This document shows, one piece after another, positions 44,554 to 53,328 of a stretch of 64,000 nucleotides of DNA. Origin of the DNA: DASXHY01 sp036272195 (GTDB lineage: Bacteria; Verrucomicrobiota; Verrucomicrobiia; Limisphaerales; DASXHY01); contig DATAZE010000028.1 of the NCBI GenBank assembly GCA_036272195.1, positions 1-64,000 on the forward strand, in the 5' to 3' direction. The notes beneath the pieces were generated by a model. The model worked only from the letters and a program-made list of their open reading frames with translations. It had not been told where the DNA came from and ran no database searches. The translations under genes were made by a program, and so were the position numbers. Positions within the stretch are counted from its first letter, which is position 1. Each line of letters starts with the position of its first letter.

Positions 44554-46866
44554 ATGAAGCAAATTAGTTTTTGGCTTAATACAAGTATTGTCCTGTCACT
44601 CCTTATTTCCCTTCGTGCCACGGCGCAGGTGAATGTCCTGACGTATCACAACGATAATGGCCGCACCGGCGCCAACCTGAATGAAACGACTCTGGCTCCG
44701 GATAATGTCAATCCCAACAGCTTCGGCAAATTATTCGCCTACGACGTGGACGGTTACGTCTATGCCCAACCGCTTTACGTATCCGGCTTGAACATTCCCG
44801 GTCAGGGCGTTCGCAACGTTGTGTTCATCGCTACCGAACATAATAGCGTTTACGCGTTTGACGCCGACAGCAACGGCGGCGCGAATGGTGGATTGCTATG
44901 GCAGGCAAATCTCGGCTCGTCAGCACAGGTTCCGAGCCCGGAACTGCCCTTTCAAGCTATCAAACCGGAAGTGGGCATCACGGGCACGCCGGTGATTGAT
45001 GCGGGCTCCCAGACTTTATATGTCGATGCCTTCACGGAGGAAGGGACAAATTTTATTCATCGGGTCCATGCCTTGAGCATCCTGGACGGTTCGGAAAGGG
45101 CGTTCAGCCCGGTGGTGGTTTCGGCGTCCGTGCCCGGGCTTGGAGCGGGCAGCAAAAATGGAACGGTCTCTTTTCAGGCTATTCAGCAATTGCAGCGCTC
45201 CGCATTGACGCTGGCGGGTGGAGTTTTATACATTTGCTTTGCGGGATTAACCGATACACCCAACACCGATCCTTATCACGGCTGGGTGATTGGCCTCAAT
45301 GCGGCCAATCTCCAATTGCGGCCGAACTATGTTTTTTGTTCCACGCCGAACGGCACGACCGCTCAATTTGGATCCGTCGCCGGACGCGGCGGAGTCTGGA
45401 TGGCGGGTGACGGACCGGCGGTGGACGGGAATAACAATTTGTATTTCGCGACGGGTGACGGAAATTTCACCGCTTTCAAGGGATCCGGCGGAACAGATTA
45501 CGGTGATAGTTACTTAAAATTGTCCACGGTGGGCGGCCTGTCCGTTGCTGACTATTTTACGCCTAATACCGAGGCGTTTCAGCAGGTCAACGATGTCGAC
45601 ACCGGCTCCGGTGGCGTGATCTTGCTGCCCGATCAACCGGGCCCGTACCCGCATCTGATGATTGGCGGAGGGAAGCCCTCGCGCGCGTTCGTCATGAGTC
45701 GCGACATGATGACCACCAATGATACTCACATCGATACCAATTCGGTGAATGACCCGATCGTTCAGACCATGCCGCTGGGTGGAGGCATCTTTGATACCCC
45801 GGCGTATTTCAATGAGGCCATTTATTATGTGGCGAATAAAGATACCATCCGCCGCTATGCTCTTTCCAATGGCACCTTGATTCCGGATCTTCCGAATTCT
45901 TTTGGGTCGCGAACCTATGCGTTTCCGGGGGCGACACCGAGCATCTCGGCGAATGGAAACGCAAACGGAATTGTATGGACCATTCAAAACGCGCAACCGG
46001 CTGTCCTCGTCGCCTATAACGCCACTAATTTGTCCACCGAGCTTTACAATAGCTCGCAGGCAGCCGGGGGACGCGACCAATTGACCGGTGGTATCAAGTT
46101 TACAGTGCCCACAATCGCGAACGGGAAGGTTTACGTAGGTGGCCAGGGGGCCGTGTCGATTTTTGGTCTGCTTCCGTGGTCTCCGATCGCGGCGAAGTAT
46201 AGCGGCCTTTTTTCCGAGTCGAGCGGCATCGAATTTGGCAAGTCGGGGATGGTCAATATCCAGACCAGCAAGCGCGGCAGTTTTTCGGGCAAGCTGGAAC
46301 TGGGCGGAAAAAATTATTCCTTCCACGGCACGCTCGACTCCAACGGTGCGGGTTCATCATCCATTTCCTCAAAAATCATCGGCGTCATCAATGTAGGTTT
46401 GCAGGTGAACACCAACGACAACGACAGCATCAATGGATTAGTCAGCGGCGATTCGTGGGCCGCGAATCTCACGGCCTATCGAAACACGTTTAATAAGCGT
46501 TCCAATCCCGCGCCTTTTGCCGGGAAATATCTCATAACGTTCCCGAGTCCGGGCGACAGTGACCCGGCGCATCCGCAGAATGACGGCACTGGCACGGCCA
46601 CGGTCACCACTGCCGGCCAGGTCAAATTCAAAGGCGTGCTGGGCGATGGCACACACGTCAGCCAGGCGACGATCGTTTCGGCAGACGGCAGTTGGCCGTT
46701 CTACGTGCCTCTATACAAACAGGGCGGCCAGATTATGGGCGGGCTAAATTTCAGCGACACGACCGTGGGCGGCCCGACGAGCTGGATTAAATTGCCGAAC
46801 GACCGCAACAAAACCTTTCCCGGGGGCTTTAACCTCAATCCGGTGGCGACGGGAGTGGTGCCGTAG
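44554..46866 (+). CDS. Secreted PQQ-type beta-propeller protein (paralogue 1)
   Basis: A protein of 770 residues. Signal peptide: SIVLSLLISLRATAQ. The mature part starts VNVLTYHNDNGRTGANLNET and continues with LFAYDVDGYVYAQPLYVSGL and VFIATEHNSVYAFDADSNGG, the form of the PQQ/outer-membrane-assembly-like propeller proteins common in Acidobacteria and Verrucomicrobia. The propeller runs to about 540 (IFGLLPWSPIAAKYSGLFSE). After it come two tandem beta-rich domains with G-[KS]-x-x-G (KRGSFSGKLELGGKNYSFHG), which the second paralogue lacks. No metal or quinone ligands can be assigned, so it may be a binding rather than an enzyme fold. It is 113 bp after the terminator of the previous gene. Confidence 0.83.
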   Translation: MKQISFWLNTSIVLSLLISLRATAQVNVLTYHNDNGRTGANLNETTLAPDNVNPNSFGKLFAYDVDGYVYAQPLYVSGLNIPGQGVRNVVFIATEHNSVYAFDADSNGGANGGLLWQANLGSSAQVPSPELPFQAIKPEVGITGTPVIDAGSQTLYVDAFTEEGTNFIHRVHALSILDGSERAFSPVVVSASVPGLGAGSKNGTVSFQAIQQLQRSALTLAGGVLYICFAGLTDTPNTDPYHGWVIGLNAANLQLRPNYVFCSTPNGTTAQFGSVAGRGGVWMAGDGPAVDGNNNLYFATGDGNFTAFKGSGGTDYGDSYLKLSTVGGLSVADYFTPNTEAFQQVNDVDTGSGGVILLPDQPGPYPHLMIGGGKPSRAFVMSRDMMTTNDTHIDTNSVNDPIVQTMPLGGGIFDTPAYFNEAIYYVANKDTIRRYALSNGTLIPDLPNSFGSRTYAFPGATPSISANGNANGIVWTIQNAQPAVLVAYNATNLSTELYNSSQAAGGRDQLTGGIKFTVPTIANGKVYVGGQGAVSIFGLLPWSPIAAKYSGLFSESSGIEFGKSGMVNIQTSKRGSFSGKLELGGKNYSFHGTLDSNGAGSSSISSKIIGVINVGLQVNTNDNDSINGLVSGDSWAANLTAYRNTFNKRSNPAPFAGKYLITFPSPGDSDPAHPQNDGTGTATVTTAGQVKFKGVLGDGTHVSQATIVSADGSWPFYVPLYKQGGQIMGGLNFSDTTVGGPTSWIKLPNDRNKTFPGGFNLNPVATGVVP

Positions 46867-47225
46867 GCGCATATCGAAATTTGTATGCCGCAAAAATCGC
46901 CGAAATAGCTGCGGAGCAGCGTCAGACGGTAGCCCACGGCGTAAGCCGTGGGATGAACGGACAAGGAAAACGAGCCGCGGAAGCGGCGAAAGAACGAAAC
47001 GGCAATTTTCTTTCGCCCCATCCGGGGCTCGGCGATTTTTCACGCTCGATTCCCACGGCTTACGCCGTGGGCTACCGTCTGACGCCACTCCGTGGCTGAA
47101 ACCCTGCCAAAATTTGAGAGGTACCCCAGGTTTCACAGGTAAAAGCGGGTACGGTATTTTTGGAAGGGAACTGGTTAATTCACCCCAATTGAATTCCGCG
47201 CCGTCCCCGTCGAAAATCTCGACGC
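46867..47225. repeat. REPIN-like element: 34-bp perfect inverted repeat around a GC-rich core
   Basis: CGTCAGACGGTAGCCCACGG (46920, continuing to 46953) is exactly complementary to the stretch ending ...GGCTACCGTCTGACG at 47084. Each arm also contains its own palindrome CCCACGGC-GTAA-GCCGTGGG. The 97-bp centre is GC-rich with no gene. The rest of this interval (47085-47225) shows nothing else. Such pairs are the usual form of REPINs mobilised by RAYT transposases, but no RAYT gene is in the window. Confidence 0.75.
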
Positions 47226-49622
47226 ATGTTTCCGTTTAAACCATGGCACGGCGCAATTACAATTGCGGTTTTATGTCTTTCTCAGGCGGCATTCGCGCAG
47301 GTCAATGTCCTTACGTATCATAATGACAACACGCGAACCGGCGCGAATCTGAACGAAACAATTCTCACCCCGGCGAACGTCAACCAAAACACTTTTGGAA
47401 AACTTTTCACCTACAGCGTGGATGGATATGTTTACGCGCAGCCACTTTATGTTTCCGGTTTGAATATTTCGGGCCAGGGCGTTCACAACGCGGTGTTCGT
47501 GGCCACGGAACACAATTCAATCTATTGTTTTGACGCGGATAGCAACGCGAGCACGAATGGCGGTGTGTTGTGGCAGACGAATCTCGGGCCTTCGGCAGCA
47601 TGTCCCGTGGATGGTTTTCAGTTCCGAGCGATAACGAACGAAGTCGGCATCACCGGAACGCCGGTGATTGATCCAGTTTCACAGACGTTATACGTGGATG
47701 CATTCACCTTCGATGGAACGAATTATTTTCACAAAATCCATGCGTTGGATATCACGGATGGCTCGGAAAAATCCTTCAGCCCGGTCACGGTGAATGTTTC
47801 GATCCCGGGAAACGGGCCCGGCAGCAGCGGCGGAGTGCTTCCGTTCCAGGCCATCCAACAGCTTCAACGCTCCGCTTTGACACTGGCTGGAAATGTCCTG
47901 TACGTCGCCTATGCCGGATACACGGACACACCCAACACCGATCCGTTCCACGGCTGGGTCATCGGCTTTGACGCGTCCAGCCTCGCTCTGCTGTCCGATC
48001 ACGTTTTCAATACCACACCGAACGGAACAACCGGCCAGTTCGGTTCTATTGCGGGTGAAGGCGGTATTTGGATGGGCGACAGCGGGCCGGCCGCGGACAG
48101 CGACAATAATATCTACTTTGCTGTCGGCGATGGGAATTTCACCGCCGCATCCGGCGGCACCGAATACGGTGACAGTGTGGTACAACTCTCGACAACTAAT
48201 GGCTTTTCCGTGGTGGATTACTTCACGACCTGGAACCAGGAATATTACCGCACTCACGATCTCGACGTCGGTTCGGGCGGGGTAATGTTGCTGCCGGATC
48301 AACCGGGCCCGAATCCACACTTGATGATTGCCGCCGGCAAACCGCAGTACGCGTATTTTCTAAATCGCGACCAGATGACCACGGATAATCGGCATTTCAA
48401 CTCCGGTGGCAGTTCGGACAATATTCTGCAAACAATGTCGCTGGGTGGCGGCTGTTATACCGCGCCGGCTTATTTCAACGAAAGGATTTACTATGGCGCG
48501 GCTCACGATGTGCTCCGCTATTATGTCGTTTCCAATGCCACACTCATCCCGGATCTGCCGGGCACTTTTGGCACGCGCGTTTTTCCTTTTCCCGGCGCAT
48601 CGCCCAGTATTTCCGCCAACGGCACGAACGATGGCATCGCCTGGACCGTGGAATACACAAATTCCGGTCCCGCAATACTATCCGCTTACGACGCCACCAA
48701 TCTTTCAACCGAAATTTACAACAGCACCCAGGCCGGCAGTCGCGACCAACTCGCTGGAGGCGTAAAATTCGCCGTGCCCACCATCGCCAATGGGAAAGTT
48801 TATGTCGCCGGACAATTTAGTCTCTCGATCTTTGGACTGCTGGGGGGTGGTTTGCAGTTTAGCACGCCCAATTACACCGTTCCGGACAATACCAACTCTG
48901 CTACTGTCGCCGTCAATCGCTCGGGAGGCAGCCAGGGTGCCGTGCAAGTGAGCTATGCGATAATTCCGGGCGGCACGGCGATTGACGGCCAGGATTACAC
49001 GAACACTTCCGGTACACTGAGCTGGGCCGACGGCGATGCCTCGCCGCAAAGTTTCGATATTGCCCTTCTCCCCAGTCCGCCTGCGGCCACGAACAAGACC
49101 ATTTTCCTCACGCTCAGTAACGCGACCAGCGGCGCTTACATCGGAATCCAATCCAACACTGTGTTAACCATTGTGGAAAGTGCTTACAACCTTTGGAAAT
49201 TCAGCCATTTCGGCACGAATGCCAATGATCCTAGCATTGCGAGCGACCTGGGCGATCCGGATCAAGATGGCGTTCCGAACCTCCTCGAATTCGCCTTCGG
49301 TTCCGACCCGAATTCACCGAATCCATCTCCGACACTCACAGGCACTATCGTCACGAATCTTTTCCAGCTTCAATTCAACCGCAACACCTCTGCGACTGAT
49401 TTGACCTATACGATCGAGGCGACGCCACTGCTCACTGGCACGTGGAGCAACGTGATGACTTGCCTTCCGGGCACGGGTTGGGTCACCAACACACCCGGCG
49501 CCACCGTCACAGAATCCGACCCTTCCGGCTCACCGCCTGACGAGCATGTCCAAGTGACCATCACCGACCCGACCGACGTCGCCAGCACCAATCGCTTCTT
49601 TCACTTAAAAGTGAAGCCGTAG
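47226..49622 (+). CDS. Secreted PQQ-type beta-propeller protein with Calx-beta and C-terminal module (paralogue 2)
   Basis: A protein of 798 residues. Signal peptide: ITIAVLCLSQAAFA. The mature start QVNVLTYHNDNTRTGANLNE is nearly identical to that of the protein at 44554, and similarity continues through the propeller (about 25-530). Then a Calx-beta-like domain (about 540-645, LQFSTPNYTVPDNTNSATVA, GTAIDGQDYTNTSGTLSWAD), a dockerin/EF-hand-like loop (LGDPDQDGVPNLLEFAFGSD) and a C-terminal module ending NRFFHLKVKP. The propeller is shared with the preceding gene while the tail is different, so the two genes look like a tandem duplication followed by tail replacement. The REPIN-like element lies between them. 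Confidence 0.85.
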   Translation: MFPFKPWHGAITIAVLCLSQAAFAQVNVLTYHNDNTRTGANLNETILTPANVNQNTFGKLFTYSVDGYVYAQPLYVSGLNISGQGVHNAVFVATEHNSIYCFDADSNASTNGGVLWQTNLGPSAACPVDGFQFRAITNEVGITGTPVIDPVSQTLYVDAFTFDGTNYFHKIHALDITDGSEKSFSPVTVNVSIPGNGPGSSGGVLPFQAIQQLQRSALTLAGNVLYVAYAGYTDTPNTDPFHGWVIGFDASSLALLSDHVFNTTPNGTTGQFGSIAGEGGIWMGDSGPAADSDNNIYFAVGDGNFTAASGGTEYGDSVVQLSTTNGFSVVDYFTTWNQEYYRTHDLDVGSGGVMLLPDQPGPNPHLMIAAGKPQYAYFLNRDQMTTDNRHFNSGGSSDNILQTMSLGGGCYTAPAYFNERIYYGAAHDVLRYYVVSNATLIPDLPGTFGTRVFPFPGASPSISANGTNDGIAWTVEYTNSGPAILSAYDATNLSTEIYNSTQAGSRDQLAGGVKFAVPTIANGKVYVAGQFSLSIFGLLGGGLQFSTPNYTVPDNTNSATVAVNRSGGSQGAVQVSYAIIPGGTAIDGQDYTNTSGTLSWADGDASPQSFDIALLPSPPAATNKTIFLTLSNATSGAYIGIQSNTVLTIVESAYNLWKFSHFGTNANDPSIASDLGDPDQDGVPNLLEFAFGSDPNSPNPSPTLTGTIVTNLFQLQFNRNTSATDLTYTIEATPLLTGTWSNVMTCLPGTGWVTNTPGATVTESDPSGSPPDEHVQVTITDPTDVASTNRFFHLKVKP

Positions 49623-49941
49623 TCCGGAAATGTGTGGACAAAATTGGAGACGAGGTGTTGAATCGCGGGGTCGTTCGAAGTGTATTTGAACGGCTGGAAA
49701 CCTGCATCCCGTCCTGCCTTCCTCACAGAGCAAGGTGCAAGGAAGTAAATCCGTGGCGTGTCCCTGTCCGTGTCGTACTGTTTTTCGGCCCCGCCATGGT
49801 TAGTTAAACCAAAACCAACGCCCGCGAAATGCGGAGCGATGTGAACTATGAATGCGCGGTCAACCACACTGTTTCCTCACGGCTCTCCCCCATCCATCTC
49901 CGTCCCTCACGCGATACGCGGGCTGAATTCAAAACTCAGCC
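49623..49941. other. Intergenic region before the CreD-like gene
   Basis: No gene or RNA is recognised. I see no T-tract terminator after the stop at 49622. CGCGATACGCG near 49911 is a short palindrome just before the next ATG, of no clear meaning. Confidence 0.35.
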
Positions 49942-51402
49942 ATGAAAATTCTGCTCAAACTCCTCGGTCGCGCTGGCGACCTCGCCGATACCCAACCGGT
50001 CATTGCCCTGTTTCTCGCGGGCGCTTTGCTTGCCGTTTTCCTCACCTCGATCCTCCGTAAAAAATCGCCCGCCGAACCGAATCCGAGTCTGCTTTGGACG
50101 CTCTATCATCAAGCCCAGCGAATGCTTTGGGCGGTGATGTTGATTTCGTTCCTGGCGGCGGCTCTTTGTTTGTTGCGGCCTTACCTGCACCAGACTCTCG
50201 CGACATTTGAACGCGAGCACGGGCGGATCACTGAGGCGAATTACAATGCCGTCCAGACGATTTGGGGCGCCGAGCAAACCCAGGGCGACCTCGCGATGGA
50301 TATGTACTACGAGGAGGAAGTGACCGAACGCATCGAGTCGGAGGACCTCACCAAGCCGGCGGTCCTGCGAAAGAAAATCGTGCGTCACGAAATCACGTCC
50401 AACCCGTTCCTCTCAGACCGCCACGAGGTGACGTTGCGCCAGAACCCGCGCAAGAAAGGATCAGCGTATTACGATGGTTACGAAACAAATTGCCGCTTCA
50501 CCTGGAAATTGAAAAATCCCGCGGACCGCGACTTGAAATCCGTGCTGGTGTTTCCACTTCCGGCGGCGGGCGCGATGTACGACGCCATCACGGCCACGTT
50601 GAATGGGCGCGACGTCCTCGCGCAAATGCAACTCAAAGATGCCGCGTTGCGATTAGAGTATGATTTAAAAGCGAATGAACCGCTGGACCTCGCAATCTCC
50701 TTCACCAGCCGGGGCATGTCCTATTGGTATTTTCAGACCAAGGACTCGCAGGAAACGCGCGACCTCGTCCTCACTTTGAACCTGCCGGATTTGGCGAAAG
50801 CGAAATTGAATTATCCGGGCGGCTGCATGACGCCGACGGAAATCAAAACGACGCCGGGCGGTTGCGTGCTCACTTACCGGCTTAACCATGCCATTTCCAA
50901 TAAAGGAATGGGCATCTCGCTGCCAACCCTGCCGCAGCCGGGCGAAACCACGCGCGCGGTGCTGGATCATATCGAGACCGGGTGGTTGTTTATTTTCGCG
51001 ATGCTGGTGCTGGGCTTGACCTTGGCAGGCATCGATCACGCAGTGCTTTTTAGCATTTTATTTGGGACGGCAATCGCGTGCATTTATGGATTGCTGGGAG
51101 ATCTCAGCGATCTGCTCTTTGGGTTTTGGGGAACCGCGATACTCGTAGTTCTGCCATTGTTGCTGCTGCTCACCTGGCTCGTCAGGCGCGCCGTTCCGGG
51201 TGTGGCTGGAAACCTGGCTGCACTTCAAATGCTCCTCTACGGCTTGATCTATCCCTCGCTCGCCGGGCTCGATTCGGACCGTGAGTCCCTGTATTTCAAC
51301 ATCTGCGTCATCGCTTTTCTGGCGATGGCCGCCTGGCAACTATTGCTGTATCTGAACACGGTTCCGAAACCGGAACCGAATCCGGTCGCAAGCACAACCT
51401 AA
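49942..51402 (+). CDS. CreD-like inner membrane protein
   Basis: A protein of 486 residues. Helices at about 17-38 and 55-75, a large loop of about 260 residues (80-340) rich in charged residues (GYETNCRFTWKLKNPADRDL), and a C-terminal block of five helices (about 350-475: GWLFIFAMLVLGLTLAGI, AVLFSILFGTAIACIYGLL, and others). This plan resembles CreD of the CreBC region, where the outer loop is between one N-terminal helix and four to five C-terminal ones; local text IDHAVLFSILFG recalls CreD's late helices. The identification rests on topology, so the function is open. It is transcribed towards ubiB, with a hairpin in the 140-bp gap. Confidence 0.55.
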   Translation: MKILLKLLGRAGDLADTQPVIALFLAGALLAVFLTSILRKKSPAEPNPSLLWTLYHQAQRMLWAVMLISFLAAALCLLRPYLHQTLATFEREHGRITEANYNAVQTIWGAEQTQGDLAMDMYYEEEVTERIESEDLTKPAVLRKKIVRHEITSNPFLSDRHEVTLRQNPRKKGSAYYDGYETNCRFTWKLKNPADRDLKSVLVFPLPAAGAMYDAITATLNGRDVLAQMQLKDAALRLEYDLKANEPLDLAISFTSRGMSYWYFQTKDSQETRDLVLTLNLPDLAKAKLNYPGGCMTPTEIKTTPGGCVLTYRLNHAISNKGMGISLPTLPQPGETTRAVLDHIETGWLFIFAMLVLGLTLAGIDHAVLFSILFGTAIACIYGLLGDLSDLLFGFWGTAILVVLPLLLLLTWLVRRAVPGVAGNLAALQMLLYGLIYPSLAGLDSDRESLYFNICVIAFLAMAAWQLLLYLNTVPKPEPNPVASTT

Positions 51403-51420
51403 CGGTTTTCCGACCTGCGG

Positions 51421-51448
51421 GTCTGCCGGACTTTCCAGTTCGGCAGAT
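51421..51448 (+). promoter_or_regulatory. Hairpin between the CreD-like gene and ubiB
   Basis: GTCTGCCGGACT, loop TTCC, AGTTCGGCAGAT: 12 pairs including two G-U. It is followed by CCGCGAAAATTGCGG, a second short stem, but not by a T-tract. It lies 18 bp after the CreD-like stop and 94 bp before the ubiB ATG; it may be a terminator of weak type or a leader element. Confidence 0.4.
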
Positions 51449-51542
51449 CCGCGAAAATTGCGGAGAGGAATTTTCCCGCAGTCGCTTTGGGGGTCTACCC
51501 TACTTGTGCTAAACCGCTCGCCGCCTATTGTGAGTTGAACGA

Positions 51543-53198
51543 ATGAAATTCTCATTGCACTATCTCAAACGCTACAAAGACATCGCCTTCCTGCTCGCGA
51601 AATATTCGCAGTCGGGCACGCGCAACCGCTTTGGGTTTGACCAACCGACAGAGGCTGATGGCCAGACCAAGGCGCACGAATTGCCCGATGATCTTGAGCG
51701 TCTGGGGCCGACCTTCGTAAAGTTGGGCCAGCTTCTTTCCAGCCGCGCGGATTTATTGCCTGAGGGTTTTCTGAAACCGCTTTCGCGTCTGCAAGACAAG
51801 GTGAAGCCGTTTCCCTACCAGGATGTGGAGTTCATCGTTGAAAACGAGTTGGGCGCGAAAATATCCAAGCTTTTTTCTCATTTTGAGCAGACGCCGATGG
51901 CTGCGGCCTCGCTGGGACAGGTGCATCGCGCCGCGTTGCATGATGGCCGCCCGGTGGCGGTGAAAGTTCAGCGGCCGAATATCCATGAGCAGATTCGCGA
52001 GGATTTCGCCGCGCTGGAAGAGATCGCAAAACTTCTCCATCGCCATACGGAATTCGGCCAGCGCCACGAATTGGTGAAGGTTCTGGAAGAATTTGAAACC
52101 ACCATTGCGCACGAACTCGATTACCGCCGTGAAGCCGCCAACATGGTCACGCTGTCGAACAATCTGAAGGAGTTCAAACACATCCGCATTCCGCTGCCGA
52201 TCGATAAATACACGACGCACAAAGTGCTCACGATGGATTATATCGACGGCACCAAAATCACGGAACTCAGCCCGCTGGCGTCGCTTGATCTTGATGGGCG
52301 CGCGCTGGCCGAGGAACTTTTCCAGGCGTATCTGAAACAGGTTTTGCTGGACGGCACGTTCCACGCCGATCCGCATCCGGGAAATGTTTTTCTCACGACC
52401 GATCGTTGCGTTGCGCTCATCGATTTGGGCATGGTGGGTTACACCACACCGACCATGCAGGACAATCTGCTGAAGCTCCTGTTAGCCGTGAGCGAAGGCG
52501 ATAGCGACGAAGCAGCGGATATGGCGATTCGCATGAGCGACACGGCGAACGATTTTGACGAAACGCAATTTCGCCACAAGATCGGCCAACTGGTCGCGGA
52601 GCAACTTTCCGGCAACACATTAGGCCAAATGGACCTGGGCAAAACCCTGCTGGCAGTCAGTCGCAGCGCCGCAGACAACGGCTTGTATGTGCCGATTGAA
52701 TTAACGCTGCTCGGCAAGACATTGTTGCAATTGGACGAAGTCGGCCAGGCGTTATCGCCAGATTTTGATCCCAACGAATCCATCCGCCGCAACGCCGGGA
52801 ACATCCTCAATCGCCGCGTCAAATCCACTCTCACAGAGGGAAAAATATTTTCGTCATTGCTCGAGACCAAACAATTCATCAGCGCCCTGCCCTCGCGGTT
52901 GAATAAGATTCTCGATGCCGTGGGAAACGCCGAGTTGAACGTCAATGTAAAGCCGAGCGAAACAAATTTTCTCATCGAAAGTTTTCAAAAAGTCGCCAAT
53001 CGCATCACGAGCGGGCTGCTGCTCGCGTCGCTCATCATCGGGGCGGCGTTATTAATGCGTGTGGAAACCAATTTTCATCTTTTTGGTTATCCGGGCCTCG
53101 CCATCCTGTGTTTCATCTTCGCTGCTGCAGGCGCGGTGTGGCTCTTGTTGAATATTCTCTGGCAGGACCATAAGAGCAAACGTCAGCCGCGAAGATAG
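51543..53198 (+). CDS. UbiB/AarF/ABC1-family atypical kinase
   Basis: A protein of 551 residues. The KxGQ motif is FVKLGQLLSSRADLLPEGFL (about 58); the Ala-rich nucleotide loop is PMAAASLGQVHRAALHDGRP (about 118), and the protein-kinase core continues with VAVKVQRPNI, DGTFHADPHPGNVFLTTDRC (about 258) and ALIDLGMVGYT as the DFG-like site. The end has two membrane helices (ASLIIGAALLMRV, AILCFIFAAAGAVWLLLNIL). These proteins are ATPases needed for isoprenoid quinone synthesis or distribution; since the organism seems to use futalosine menaquinone, ubiquinone need not be the product. A bidirectional terminator follows. Confidence 0.93.
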   Translation: MKFSLHYLKRYKDIAFLLAKYSQSGTRNRFGFDQPTEADGQTKAHELPDDLERLGPTFVKLGQLLSSRADLLPEGFLKPLSRLQDKVKPFPYQDVEFIVENELGAKISKLFSHFEQTPMAAASLGQVHRAALHDGRPVAVKVQRPNIHEQIREDFAALEEIAKLLHRHTEFGQRHELVKVLEEFETTIAHELDYRREAANMVTLSNNLKEFKHIRIPLPIDKYTTHKVLTMDYIDGTKITELSPLASLDLDGRALAEELFQAYLKQVLLDGTFHADPHPGNVFLTTDRCVALIDLGMVGYTTPTMQDNLLKLLLAVSEGDSDEAADMAIRMSDTANDFDETQFRHKIGQLVAEQLSGNTLGQMDLGKTLLAVSRSAADNGLYVPIELTLLGKTLLQLDEVGQALSPDFDPNESIRRNAGNILNRRVKSTLTEGKIFSSLLETKQFISALPSRLNKILDAVGNAELNVNVKPSETNFLIESFQKVANRITSGLLLASLIIGAALLMRVETNFHLFGYPGLAILCFIFAAAGAVWLLLNILWQDHKSKRQPRR

Positions 53199-53220
53199 GC
53201 TGGTTGCGGTCGCCAAAAGA

Positions 53221-53254
53221 AAAAAGCCGTTCCGATTTCTCGGAACGGCTTTTT
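53221..53254. terminator. Bidirectional intrinsic terminator between ubiB and ppdK
   Basis: A perfect 15-bp stem, AAAAAGCCGTTCCGA with TCGGAACGGCTTTTT, and a TTTC loop. A-run and T-run on the two sides allow it to serve both convergent genes. Confidence 0.95.
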
Positions 53255-53328
53255 ACAACTTTGCGGGCGCCGCAGATATTTATTTCAGCAGCGAATTCAG
53301 CGGCGGTCATAGACCGCCGCACAAGGAA

